Assembly: GCA_036346225.1 (NCBI GenBank)
Contig: JARFIW010001104.1
Span: 6,040,001-6,104,000 of the forward strand
DNA: 64,000 nt
DNA from: Platerodrilus igneus
Taxonomy: Eukaryota > Arthropoda > Insecta > Coleoptera > Lycidae
Direction: 5' to 3'
This document shows positions 1 to 11,082 of the stretch, one piece after another. Below the pieces are notes generated by a model. That model was given only the letters and a program-made list of their open reading frames with translations, did no database searches and was not told the DNA's origin. A program made the translations under genes and the position numbers. Numbering within the stretch: position 1 is the first letter of the stretch; each line of letters opens with the position of its first letter.

Positions 1-719
1 TCGAAAAGCTTTAGCACATCTTATGTAAATAAGAATATTTTTGTGATCATTTTTTTTGGGAACTAAATCTAGTACATTTAACTTAAAAAGGAATACTTGA
101 ATAGTAACATTTTTAATGTAACCTGCCTGAACAGATCTGCACGGGTTGGAGTATCTTTGTGTAATAAGTTTACAATATGCTGTAAAATGTTTGATTATGA
201 ATAATTTTGATAAACCTTAATTTAAAATTCACGAAGTAATTCAATTATTTATTAAATTTTGTTGCATTGCATTTTATTTTAAAAGACATTCTTTTTAGTA
301 AATTATTGGTTTAAGATTAAAGTTTTTTATTTTGATCAAATATGATCAAACCTAACTATAAAAAGCTAACATCTTTAAGAGTAGAATTTTGATGCCAACT
401 TTATATAGAAAATATCTTTTTAATACTTCTTTATGTATATTTGCGGGACACAAATAGTGTTCCACCTTTTTTTATTAACCTAACTATTATAATTTCTTAC
501 AGGAACAGCGTCTTATTTTATTAAGACAGGTTTTTGTCATCGAAGGCGATCTTTCTTTCTTTGGGTCTCCACGTCCGCCCTTAGAAATATGCCATGCCAT
601 TATCGTGAATAAGTCCGGACTTGGTGGCGCCTATTTGTCTGAGATTGAGTTAGACATACAAACAGATTTCGACTTACCCCCCCATTTCTCATAGCTCTAC
701 CCAAGGTATAGACCCCTAG
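1..719. other. AT-rich stretch without a recognised gene
   Basis: I see no known gene or element end. A polypyrimidine tract with an acceptor-like TTTCTTACAG ends at about 500 and is followed by about 60 open plus-strand codons to a TAG near 693. No good donor or start codon accompanies it. A GGTGGCGCC word near 623 recurs near 3391, on the far side of LINE B, so both flanks may share a repeat. Confidence 0.3.
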
Positions 720-2276
720 TTATGTCGAAAGACTTCGTTTCACTAGCGCCCAACGTCTAGTCAGATATAAATTAGAAAAATACGCTTCACTGGCGCCCAT
801 TCGAAAAATACGCTTCAGTATAACTACCGCCTTTTTAAGCTTTGTTGGGAATGTACTTGTGCTTATTGATTTATTTATAATTTCTGTTATTCTTTGTATA
901 ATAAAATTTCCTCCCAACTGAATTATACGACCAGCTATTTCATCCGTTGAGGATTTTCTTAAAAGTGGTATCATTATTTTCTTTAAGTCATTTACTCTAA
1001 TAGGCTCTATTTTAAATAAGTTATTGTCTTGCTCATTAATTGGTAGATCAACTTTACCATTTAATTTATTTTGAACCAGTTCCTCTATACTGTCAATATT
1101 GAAATTATTATATCTTTTAGCTATATCTAGTTTATTGATAATTGTTGATCCATTAATTTTCATCTTTGTTACTTTGTTGTTTTTCACTTTACCATTTATG
1201 GCTTCTTTTAAATTCTTCCACATTTCTTTTGCACTTGTACTTTGTTTAATTTTTTTTCCATCATATTTTTTCTTTTTTTCTTTAAGAACTCGATTAACTA
1301 AGTTTCTAGCTTTCCAAAACTTTTCCCAACTATCTTTATTTCGCATAATAATTGCACGCTGATTTTCTTCATCCCTGTTCTTAATTAATGTCTTTAGCTA
1401 TTGGTCATACCATTCATTCTTATTTATAATATTAACTTTTGTTTTTGGTGCCAGCTTATTAAGAACTTCCGTAATATTGTTATAAAGTTTTTCAACCAAC
1501 ATGTCAACTGTAACATCTATACTGTTACTATTATGCCATTCTTTATTAGTAAGTTGTTCTACAAAACTTTGTGCACTTATTTTGTTTAATCGTCCGACAT
1601 CAATTGTTACATACTCAAAGTCTTGTTTTGTATGGCTTATTTCTTTATAAATGTCCACTATTAAATGATCAGATATTGTTGGTCTTTTGAGCACCTTAGT
1701 CACTATTTTATTATTGTTTGCAAAGACAAGATCAATTGTAGTTCTACTATATTCAGTAATTCTTGTATAATCTACAACGATTTGTGTAAGCCCTTTCATT
1801 AGCAAACTTGTTAATAATTGGTTTGCATATGTAGTTTTGTTAGAGACATCTATGCTAAAATCTCCACATAGGAATATTTCAGTATGTTCTGGCAACAAGT
1901 CTAAAACATTGTGTAAGTTTTCAATAAACACAGGTTTATTATGTGCAGGTGATCTATAGATACACAATATACAAAGATTCCCTACCTGTATACCTGTAAA
2001 CCAAGTGGCATTATCATCCATCATATTGATTATTATCTCATAATTTATCATGTTGTGGATATATAAAATTACTCCTCCTGTATGCCTGCTGTGGGAGTTA
2101 TTTCTTAAATGATTGTAGTTACCAATAAACACTTCACTATACATTATCTCATGAGTTATTCTGGTTTCTCTTAGGCAAATAATTAAAGGTCTCTTTATTT
2201 CAATACAATGGCATAATTTAGCTTTATTTGCAATTAGACTTTGGATGTTTAATAGCAGTATGGAACCATTTAATTG
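720..2276 (-). pseudogene. LINE B ORF2: endonuclease plus pre-RT linker, truncated
   Basis: The protein starts right after the ORF1 stop with an N-I-Q-S-L motif, then L-R-E-T (catalytic Glu region), GGVILYI, a C-G-D-F-S strand-end motif (usually G-D-F/L-N) and T-I-S-D-H-L near the C terminus. These are the landmarks of the exonuclease/endonuclease/phosphatase fold that nicks target DNA for target-primed reverse transcription. An in-frame TAG at 1398-1400 separates the endonuclease from a lysine-rich linker whose frame is unchanged (ATG at 1346). The linker ends in a K-S-S-T-D-E-I-A-G segment, the usual run-up to RT (K-A-x-G-x-D-G-I), but RT itself is absent. The last ~35 residues come from unrelated repeat DNA. 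Confidence 0.7.
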
Positions 2277-3034
2277 CTATGAAGTGACAGACAGTACATC
2301 ATAATTTATTTTCTTTCGTACATGATTAATAATAGAGCTATAAATGGGACAATTTTTATCAAATGCTTCATGTTGTATATCCAAATTTAAATTTAGACTA
2401 TTATTCTTCCTTATACAGTTAATACATTTAACTTCTTTTTCATTACATTTTCTGGTATCATGGTAATCAGCACACTTACCACAAAAAGTTTTTTCAAATC
2501 CATATTTAGCCGCCACATGTCCATAATTATAGTATTTGAAACATTGTGTTAACCTAGTAAAACCTACATATAAAAATTCCTTATTTATTAGTTTTAGTAG
2601 CTTAAAGCAAAAGTTTCCTCTATATCACACCTTATATTTTTGACAATTATTTGCGGGTTGCGTTTAAGTGGTTTAATAATCTCATATTGATTACCTAGTT
2701 TAGCACTGACAGTATTCCTGAATATCCTTAAGTTGGTTCTTATTTACACACTCCACTATTAAGTGTCCATTTTTTTTGCATTTTTTACACGAGCATCATT
2801 AAATACCTTAACATCTATTTTTTGAACTATATTTTTGCGAGCTTCAGCATGTGTTTCATTATTAATTGGCTTAATTATTAAAATCTGATGTTGTTTTACA
2901 ACTGTACTAAACAATTTATCTTTCTTGTTACTACCTGGATGAGCCTCATTATCTCCTACTTCAGCTGTTACATTTGATTGTGGCCTAATTGCATCTATAA
3001 CATGCTTGTTTACATCCATTGAACTTAAGGCCAA
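2277..3034 (-). pseudogene. LINE B ORF1: gag-like RNA-binding protein with zinc knuckle, frameshifted
   Basis: Two open pieces, 3034-2759 (91 codons) and 2516-2277 (79 codons), appear to be one ORF1 broken by frameshifts between them. The second piece carries Cys-x2-Cys-x3-His-x4-Cys (residues about 12-24) followed by a second Cys-x2-Cys (about 32-35), the zinc-knuckle pattern of Jockey/CR1 ORF1 proteins that package element RNA. The first piece is lysine-rich and has no recognisable motif. The stop codon at 2277-2279 is immediately followed, in the same frame, by the ORF2 endonuclease, so ORF1 and ORF2 are separated only by a single TAG. Confidence 0.6.
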
Positions 3035-4508
3035 CTTATCGAGTATTTAAGCACATATTTTTCCTAATCATAATTTAATCAATTTTTGGAGTAAATTTGT
3101 TTAGAAAAAGCTTTATAAATAATTTTCAACTGAAACTTAAGAGAATAGAAGTTCATTTTGGTCAAGTCTATGATTATTAGTTGGAATGAATGAGGTTTGA
3201 TTCTTATTAATTATGAATTTTTTGAAGTAAATGCACAAACTGCTAATTTTGGTTTAATCTGATTACAGGTGTAGCAGCGCATAATGATTATGTTCTCGTA
3301 ATATTTTTTGTATAGCGGTATTTGAGTATAGGTTTCCGCATTCCCCTTATACAAACAGACTCAAATTAGGTCTTCATTGTATACAAAAATTTGGTGGCGC
3401 CATATTCACTATATTCTTGGTCGTAATCCAACCCCGACCCCAACTCATGTTCAGAACAAATCGCTCGACTAGCCGCTTAGCCTTTGGAGGTTTCCTTATC
3501 TACGAGCCATTTTCCATCTAAACTAACCTTGGGCTCTTTACACCATCAGGAAATCCTCGTTATCAATCCTTGCGCCTTTCAGTTGGCAATATAGAAGTAA
3601 AGAAAAATAACCCATTAGTAAGGGAAAACGTTATAAAGTCAAGCACGATAGTTTTCATAACATGTAGGAAAATATTAATATTAAAAAAAGAAAACGCGGT
3701 CGGCCATCTGACAAAACTGATTTTGCAGATCTTATTCCGTTATGGCCAAATGGAAAATCTTTAGCAGAACCAAAAATAAAAGAGGAATGTTTCATCTTAT
3801 ACCAGCAGATTCCTTACCGTTTTATGAAAGTTTAACGAGCGACCCACAAATTGTAGAAGATATTGGTGGAGGATATAATTTAGAGGATCTTGATTTTGAG
3901 GTAGATGAAGTAAGTTCATAAAATACCTATTTTTGCACTTTTAAGAAATTTTTTTATTTGTTTTGTGTTTTTTATTTGTGCGAGTTACTCTACTTTTTTA
4001 TATTTTTAGAAAAATATAAACTTTTTCTTTTGATCCGTTTATTTTTTATTTGGTTATATGCAGAAAACTACTAACCCACAAGCTATAATTTTTTGCAAAA
4101 TCGCATGCGGTATCAAAAAAACAAGAAGTGTTATAAAATAGTATTAATCAAACCTACACAAATTATATGATAGATATTTGAAAATGATACCAGATATTTT
4201 ACTGAATATATTAAATGTTAAGCAGCTGTTCGTCCAAATAATATATTTGTGTGTTGGAAGCTTTCTGCATAACATGCTCAATTAATGCTTATATCGTGAA
4301 TTTAGTAAGTTTGAGATGTGCATTATATATGTCATGCTCTAATGCAGTAAAATAATCAACAAGATAACTTATTTACAAATATTACTCAATAGATATGTTG
4401 AAATTGTACATCAATATGTTACTTACTGGGTTACTAAAACTCTTACTCTTTACATATTAAAGCACCACAATTTGAAAAATAATTACATTATCATCAACAA
4501 AAAGAAAG
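3035..4508. other. Mostly anonymous sequence with one short exon-like ORF
   Basis: From 3729 to 3909 (plus) there is an open stretch preceded by an acceptor-like TTTTGCAG (3721-3728) and followed by a full GTAAGT donor at 3910. Its reading frame includes an ATG at 3742 and encodes about 60 residues ending in an acidic tract (G-G-G-Y-N-L-E-D-L-D-F-E-V-D-E). I do not recognise the protein. It could be an internal exon of a host or transposon gene, or chance. The rest of the interval shows nothing identifiable. Confidence 0.25.
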
Positions 4509-5225
4509 CTAAGTGATCTTGTTAGTTACAAGTTCATTTACTAAATAAGGTATATATTCAGAATGCTTTACTAAAGAAATTATAAAAACAAACTTCAGGC
4601 AATTCTCATTTAATCTCCCTAAGTTAAAGATCTTATACAGAACACAATTAGATAGCTTTAATTTTAGTTTAATAAGAGCCCGAAGAAATTTAATGCAAAC
4701 AAAGTTATGCAATGAAGCCTTAAACCCTTTGTTTACTAAAAGGAGGATAAAAATCTTAATTACCCTGGTATATCCAGCATCCAGGAGAGACAACACAGTT
4801 ATATCATCTTTGTCGAAAGCACTGAAAAAAAGAAATATGAGATTAGTTTGCAAAGTTCAAAGAAATGTAATTGTTTATAAATGTTTCAGTATTTAACACT
4901 ATAATTGAAGCCTAAGCTCTTATGGAAACTAGGTGACTTTAATTTAAAGTTAAAATAAACGTTTAGTTTGATCTACTAGTATCTTTATTCAGTTGTACCG
5001 CCAGGTTTCATAATCCTAAAATGAAACAACATATTTTAATGTAAAAATTCTTTAATCGTCAGAAGTTGTAGTGCTACATTATGATATTATATTTAATTTA
5101 TTTATATTTATTCATATTACATAAATGGGTAAGGTTCTACATTAGTAGATCTACCACTTTCCTTTGCATACATAACAATAATATCAATCAATATCAATAA
5201 CATTAAGCCAATAACAGTTACATAC
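4509..5225. other. Unassigned sequence next to the LINE A 3' end
   Basis: A plus-strand ORF at 4693-4896 (67 codons, basic) and an overlapping minus-strand ORF at 4509-4853 are both open. The plus frame stays nearly open back to about 4505. Its spacing of R/K and hydrophobic residues loosely recalls the region between RT and GIY-YIG in Penelope proteins, but I cannot support a call. The segment from about 5040 to 5225 probably includes the 3' UTR of LINE A. Confidence 0.2.
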
Positions 5226-6484
5226 CTAGTTTAATAATTCTTTGGTAATAACTTTTTTAAATGTATTTACAGTACTGCGAAGATGTTGAAAATGCTGATT
5301 TAATAATGTAGGGGCTGTATATGAGAAACTTCTAAATTTTGAAGTTTTATGACTCGATATTGTATAACTATCACACCTTAAGTTAACACAGTGCTCTTGT
5401 GATCTGTTGGTTAGTTGTGAATTCAAATATGATGGAGTGCTAGTATTTACTATTTTATGTACAAACGTAGTACATAATAAGTGCATACGCTTTTCAATAT
5501 TTAATTCTTTCATGTTGATTAAGTATGGTGTGGCGATGCATATGCATATCAAAAGCAAGCATTTTGAATTCGTTGCAATTTAGTTTTATTTTTCTGAGTT
5601 AAGAAAAAATTGCATGCAAAACAGCAGTAATAAATGTTTTGGTAAATTAGTGCTTTCACCAGTGTTAATTTGTTAACCTTGTTAAGTACATCTTTTAATT
5701 GATAAAGTAGTTTCAATTAGAGAATGACTGCGGAAAGACTTATTCGACATGCTCAGAGAATTTCAGATTTTCATCAAGTATTACTTCAAGGTTTTTTACC
5801 GCAGCAACTCTTTCTATGACATCATTGTCCTGAAGATTATAGTAGTCAATCTTAGAATGGTGCTTAGTGGAAGCAATGTATAAGACAGTTGATTTGTGTG
5901 GATTCAACCATAATCCGTTGTTACTACACCAACTGCCTACGTCTCGTAATATGTTATTAAGGTCTATAACAGCCTGTTGAAGGTTACAGACCGGTGTGGT
6001 TATGTATATTTGCAAGTCATCTGCATACATATCGTAACTACAGCATTTCAAGATCTCCGGTAATCTACAATGTACAAAAGAAAAAGTAACGGCCCTAAAT
6101 TGCTTCCTTGCGGTACTCCTTTTTCTTTAGGTTCTAACATAGATGATTTATCATTCAACCTAACCATTTGTTTCCTACCACTGAGATAACTATTGAACCA
6201 GTTGCAGGTAGGTTTATCAACTCCCACATATTGTAGTTTAGATAATAGCATATCTTTTTCTACTAAGTCAAAAGCTTTAGTTTGGTCCAATAATGCCATA
6301 ACAGTAACATGTGATTGATCCAAGGATGCAGCTACATCATTAAAAACCATCAACAAAGCCGTCTGTGTACTGTGAAATTTTCGGAAACCTGATTGTAGTT
6401 GTGGTAATATTGAATTTTCTTTCACATACTTGGTCAGCTGATTAGTAACGATTTTTTCTAGTAACTTAGATAATACTGGTAATA
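5226..6484 (-). pseudogene. LINE A ORF2, core RT and C-terminal domain
   Basis: This part begins with L-P-V-L-S-K-L-L-E-K (6483 downward), followed by Q-S-G-F-R, the motif A region (A-L-L-D-x-T-K-A-F-D), motif B (K-G-V-P-Q-G-S-N-L-G-P-L) and, after a frameshift near 6050, motif C M-Y-A-D-D with both catalytic aspartates. The thumb follows to 5740. A further frameshift and about 180 decayed bases separate it from a C-terminal piece (5558-5226) whose T-P-S-Y-L and F-R-S-F-S-Y-T-A-P pattern is typical of CR1/L2 proteins. RT copies element RNA at nicked DNA. At least two frame breaks make this copy dead. Confidence 0.8.
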
Positions 6485-8664
6485 TACCATGATGTGTTTA
6501 ATAGCCAGAATACTCATTATACATTACACAAGAACATCGACATGATATAATACAAAATCAATTTTATGGAGGCCTAGAAATAAAATGAATTTAACTTGTT
6601 TTGGTAGATGCTCCTACTTATTTTCATTTAATTTGAAATTAAACGGAAAAGTTAGAATGGTTGAGTTTTAAATGTGGAAAGGACAAGGGGGTACCTACAG
6701 GTAGTTCAAATAAGAGATATGAGAATATTGATGAATATAGCACACGAGGGGATAATAGGGACAGTATAGGATCAGGAATGGTTAATGGAATTTGACAGTG
6801 ATAGAATAGGGATGAGACTAAAGGTAGAATGATTTTAGGAAGGGATTTTAATAAAGGCCAGAAAGATGTTAGAAGAGAGATTAAGAATAGTACAGATTTA
6901 GGAATGGTTATTATAGATAGACTACAAGATACTGATATTGAGAAGTTAAAGAAAAGTAGTTTGAAAGACCAAGATGCATTTGTTAGGGAGTTTGTTTCTG
7001 AAAGTGTTAAATCAGGTGCAACAGAAAATAAAAACATGTATGCAAGAAATAGAATTGAACTGTACATAAAATAATGTAGATTGCAAAGTAACTGTAATTG
7101 GAACTAAATAATCGAAACTCTTGATGTTAAAAGAACTATCGAATTTAACTATGCATATTTCTATAGGTATTTAAAATCGGTGGGAGGCTATGAAGTGTTG
7201 AGGTTTTGGTTGACTTGATAGCAAGTGGGCAGAAGCATAAATCATAAAATAGGTTTAGTCAGACTCCTAAAAAAATCAAGTAACACGATAATTTTGGTGT
7301 TTGGTTATAACGGCTCACAATTCAAATACAAGTATTTATATGTAGGAATAGTTTAACAACTTTGTTTCAGCCACGACGCACCCTGTCAAAGAGTGAATGG
7401 GTTCAGGAGTGTCTATGATGGACTGGCAGGTTTATAATCAGCGTATGCACAAGTAACCTGTGTACAAGTGTATAATCTTTTGTTGTTTTATTATAAGTAT
7501 AAAGCTATATAAATTTAGAACATGTACTTACAAAAATTTGGTTTCCAGGTATGATCATGTTTTTAAAAATTTTTAAAGTTTTGTTGCAAGTAGTATAATT
7601 GTTAGTAAGTTAAATGATCATGATATATCATGTGTGTGTAATGGTGAAATAAGAATTTAGAATATTTTGGTAGTAGGCATTGAGTATGTAACCATGGAGA
7701 TAAGGATGTTTTTGTTTTTTTTATTATTGAGAAATAAATTACAAAAAAGGAACAGAAGTGTGTTTGATTTGGTGCTCAAATTATTAAGAGAATTAAATAG
7801 TTAAAATCAATAGCAGCCGGAGTAATTAAAACAGGAAAGTTCAGGATAAACACTGACATGTATTGCATTGGAAGAAAAGGTCCTTAAAATTAAACTAGAC
7901 AAAATTGGAGGTTGAATTTTCTGAAGTGCTAAAGCCTAGTGAGAATTAATAGAAAGACAGGGCAAGGCTTTTTGTAGGGAAAGAGAGACAGTTTGGTAGG
8001 AGTTTTATAGCAGATGTTGGGACTGAAAGATAGCAGTGTAAAGAGTACCGCATAGAAAAAGTTGGACAAGGAGTCTATCCTTTGAGAGCAAAATAAAGCA
8101 GGAGAAGAACAACAGACACTTGTGTAAAGTATTCTTTCAACAAAATTGTAAAATAACAGTAGTAACCAACAGCAACTTCGATTCATAAATTTTTTTTTTA
8201 ATTAAGTTAGTTGAACTCGATAGTCACACATAAAGACAAAGAAGGTGTAAGGACCCATCCAAGAAAAGGACAGTGGTGTTAAAAAAATATCATCAACCAC
8301 AGTTGCATCCAGACATGTGTAAGTATTTTGTATTTGACTGTGACGATTAGTAAAATTTCAATTTCATACATCACTCAGTACTAAGCCGATGTGATTTGTG
8401 GCTCTGTAACTACATCTGAGAATATTGAAAGGCTATTTACGAATATAAGACTGTGTTATTTGGTTGAGTTAGGTCTGGTTAGTTAGGCAACCCAGGCTAA
8501 ACAGATCTAAGTACCCTGAGATTAAGAGTTCTTGTGAATTGAGCAGTGGAAATTATTTCATTTATAACACGAATAAAGCTATATTCAATCAAACAATTTA
8601 GAGGTGCGAATTTTATCTTTAGACATCTTTAGCATCATGGATTATAAACAAAATAAAATATACA
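6485..8664 (+). mobile_element. Unidentified 2.2-kb retro-insertion inside LINE A
   Basis: The block separates early RT from core RT of LINE A. It is flanked by near-identical 10-11 bp words, TACTGGTAATA at about 6474-6484 and TACTGTAATA at about 8665-8674, one base apart from a perfect target-site duplication. The right end is A-rich (ATAAACAAAATAAAATATA) and an AATAAA lies about 90 bases upstream, so the inserted RNA was probably plus-sense. It contains one plausible ORF (6829-7074) and no RT or endonuclease signature that I can find. It could be an mRNA-derived retrocopy, a long SINE or the remains of an unknown LINE. Confidence 0.5.
6829..7074 (+). CDS. Unrecognised 81-residue ORF in the 2.2-kb insertion
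   Basis: The frame is open from about 6805 (after two stops), with the first ATG at 6829 and a TAA at 7072-7074. The predicted protein is charged and probably helical, rich in Lys, Asp, Glu and Arg, with segments such as L-G-R-D-F-N-K-G and D-A-F-V-R-E-F-V-S-E, no Cys/His pattern and no membrane segment. I do not recognise a family. Its composition is more protein-like than the antisense ORF over the same bases. A retro-inserted fragment of a host transcript is possible. Confidence 0.3.
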   Translation: MILGRDFNKGQKDVRREIKNSTDLGMVIIDRLQDTDIEKLKKSSLKDQDAFVREFVSESVKSGATENKNMYARNRIELYIK

Positions 8665-8802
8665 GTACGAGGTACTGTAATACTTATTGGTCTCAGGTCT
8701 GTTGTGGATTTTGGGTGTCTCACTTTAGGTATTGGATTTACTACTGCATGTTTCCAAATCTCAGGAAATTGTTGATGCTCTACAGAATAGTTGAAGAAGT
8801 GT
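8664..8802 (-). pseudogene. LINE A ORF2, early RT segment
   Basis: The short minus-strand segment has Q-H-F-F-N-Y-S (8807 downward), F-P-E-I-W-K-H-A-V-V-N-P-I-P-K and D-L-R-P-I-S-I, the signature of RT block 1 in CR1/L2/Jockey proteins. After the Ile the frame runs into inserted sequence. It is bounded on the right by the RTE-like block and on the left by the 2.2-kb insertion, and it fits between the linker (12263-12452) and core RT (below 6484) of the same element. Confidence 0.75.
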
Positions 8803-8821
8803 TGCAATGAACTAATACATC

Positions 8822-8972
8822 ATCATTTAGTTTTCGACCTTACTTAAGGTCGGTTTGACACAGCTTTAGCTTCTTTTCTATTCTGTGCTAATCTAAAAAG
8901 TTCTACATACCCTTCACAACCTATATTTATAATAATTTGACTAATATAGCTTGGTCTAGGTCTTCCTATACT
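8822..8972 (-). mobile_element. Short 3' fragment of the RTE-like LINE
   Basis: About 150 bases match the 3' end seen at 9238-9390 and again at 44528-44675. All encode R-P-R-x-x-Y-I-S-Q-I-I and L-F-R-L-A-x-N-R-K-E, a stop, then the palindromic CGACCTTA/TAAGGTCG word and a short GATGATG tail. This copy stops at the same 5' point (G-R-P-R) as the 44.5-kb copy, so both look like separately retrotransposed, 5'-truncated tails. Words similar to each other (GTTGAAGAAGTGTTG about 8788-8802; GTTGAAGAAGTTGT about 12249-12262) flank the whole 8.8-12.25 kb block. Confidence 0.6.
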
Positions 8973-9577
8973 CTTCTATCTTTTTCTTATCTACCTGGCT
9001 CTACATAGATATTAACAACCTGATGGTTGTTAAAGAACTCCAACATGTTTAGATAATTTCCATTTATAAGGAAATGAAATATTACCTGGTTATGCCCTCC
9101 AAAAAAAGTATTAAATTATATGCTATGGTAAGGCTTAAGCAGCGAATCGATGCTAACTTGCCAGACCGTTAACTAATTGTGAGTTATGTCATGGCGACAT
9201 ATAGTTACCTGATTTTTATTTATTTATTTATTTTGTTTTGTTTTCAAACTTACATAAGGTCGGTTTGACGCAGCTCTAAATTCTTTTCTATTCTGAGCTA
9301 GTCTAAAAAGGTCTACATATCCTTCACAACCTAAATCTCTAATAATTTGACTAATATAGTTTTGTCTAGGTCTCTCTACTTCATCTTTATTTGGAAGTTA
9401 ATAATCTAAGATCTTACTAAATAGCCCTTCATGTCTTAATTGGTGTCCTTTCATTCTATCTCTCCTGGCCTTAAATTGTTTCCACATACAGAGTTCGTCA
9501 ACTATCCTTCTATAAACTTCCTCATTTGATACTCTATCTGTCCAACTAATCTTTAACATTCTCCTATAACACCAAGT

Positions 9578-9957
9578 GGTTGGTAAGCTGATCTAGAAAT
9601 GGTAATTATAGTGAAGGAACCATTGCTTTTATGTAGCAATACCGATGGCAGTGTAGCAGTTATGTAATAAACAAAGCAATTACGACAAACTACTTAATAA
9701 AGAATATAAATACCTTAAGGCTTGTGCCGCACTGGGCAAGAAAAGTCTCACACAAAGGCTAGCGGACACCCAAGAACACGCACGTTCGGTGTGGTGTCGC
9801 CTTCAGGGCTCTCGTACAACTGTCTTCCGTCACCGTCCGAGTACGACTGACTGTTACTTCATGCATTCGCACTGCGGCATAAGGTTACACTCAAACTGTA
9901 GGGTACCCGCACTAATGATATTTATTGTCACCACTACTAAATTGTTCAATAATGACG
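9578..9957. mobile_element. SINE-like 380-bp insertion with an 11-bp target duplication
   Basis: A segment of locally higher GC interrupts the C-terminal region of the RTE-like LINE. It is bounded by perfect 11-bp direct repeats TAACACCAAGT (9567-9577 and 9958-9968). The repeat length fits target-primed retrotransposition rather than an LTR or cut-and-paste element. There is no long ORF. Neither end has a clear poly(A), and I could not define A and B boxes, so its class is open. Confidence 0.55.
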
Positions 9958-9969
9958 TAACACCAAGTT

Positions 9970-11082
9970 TCAAAAAATTCTATCCTCGTTAATTGTCCAC
10001 GTCTCACTACCGTATATTAGAACGCTCCATAAGTACGACTTTAAGACACTTTTTCTATTATCTAAACTAATACTATTATTTGTTAGTAAGTCTTTCTTTG
10101 TTAAAAACATTTTTCTAGCTTGAGTAGCTACTGTATCCCTTCTGCAACGTCTGTCCTTTGTAATTATATTACCTGAATAGCAAAATTCATCTACCTCTTC
10201 TAACTTGGTATTACTGATTTTTAATTTTGGTTTAGAACTAGGCTATAACTCACTTGTCATTATCTTTGTCTTTCCTGAGTTAATTCTCATACTATAGTTA
10301 CTCTGTAGTATCTCATTTAAAATATTTAAAAACTCTACTCTACACTCATTTCTAGACTCAGCTATAATGGATATATCATCTGCAAAACGTAACATGTCCT
10401 TTTTTGTCCCAGTACACTAATACCTATCTCTCTTCTCTCTCTAGCTAAGTTTAAAGCTTCCTCAATATAAACATTAAAAATCAAGGGAGATAGTATACAG
10501 CGCTGTCTAACACCATTTCTAATCTTAGTTTCCTGTTTTATTTCATCAAATCTAATTACTACGCTTTGGTTTTTATATAGACTGTAAATAATTTTTCTAT
10601 GCCTATGAGAGATTCCTATTTTTTGCAAAACCCTGAACATAACGATCCAATTAACTCTATCAAATGCTTTTTCTAAATCTACAAACGCAAAATAAGTCTT
10701 TTCATTTTTTTGTAACCTTTTTTCGATAAAAACCCTAATCATTAGTATCGGTTCTCTTGTTCGTCTGTCTTTACGAAAAGCATATTGGTCTTAACCTAAA
10801 TAAGTATGTCAAAGATTCTACTCTATTTTTAATTATTATTGTTAGTATTTTGGAAGCGTGCGAAGTTAAACTAACCATTATAAATGCTCACATCTATCAG
10901 CTCCTGACTTTTTGGGATTGGGATAATTTTTTTTTCGAAATCTACTAGGACCTCACCTGTGTTATATATAATTTTTACTAGTTCATATAATCTGTCTAAA
11001 GTTTTCTGACTTGCATACTTTATTAATTCTGCGGGTATATCGTCTATTAGTTTAATTTAGTTTAAGATCCCCAACAGCTCTA
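9970..11082 (-). pseudogene. RTE-like reverse transcriptase domain, frameshifted
   Basis: The piece 10742-10362 has motif A F-A-F-V-D-L-E-K-A-F-D-R-V-N-W and motif B G-V-R-Q-R-C-I-L-S-P-L-I-F-N (Arg replacing the usual Gly after Q). A frameshift just upstream of motif C hides it, but R-F-A-D-D-I-S-I-I is readable in the neighbouring frame near 10397-10371. It is followed by palm/thumb residues (K-T-K-I-M) and Y-G-S-E-T-W-T-I near 10000. All three catalytic aspartates are therefore traceable, though not in one frame. The copy cannot be functional. Confidence 0.7.

Larger units (their letters stand above)
720..3034 (-). mobile_element. LINE B: broken Jockey/CR1-type non-LTR retrotransposon
   Basis: Minus-strand modules run in the order expected for a non-LTR retrotransposon: an ORF1 N-terminal piece (3034-2759), a zinc-knuckle piece (2516-2277), an APE-type endonuclease (2276-1398) and the linker that precedes RT (1397 to about 820). 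No RT domain follows, so the 3' part is missing. Near 790 the coding sequence gives way to short repeated blocks built on a GAAGCGTATTTTTC word. I infer an old copy truncated or rearranged at its 3' side. The exact clade cannot be fixed without the RT. Confidence 0.7.

Noticed and set aside
501..693. Open frame after a good splice acceptor
   Set aside because: There is no donor or start, the stop comes after about 60 codons, and no protein family is recognisable.
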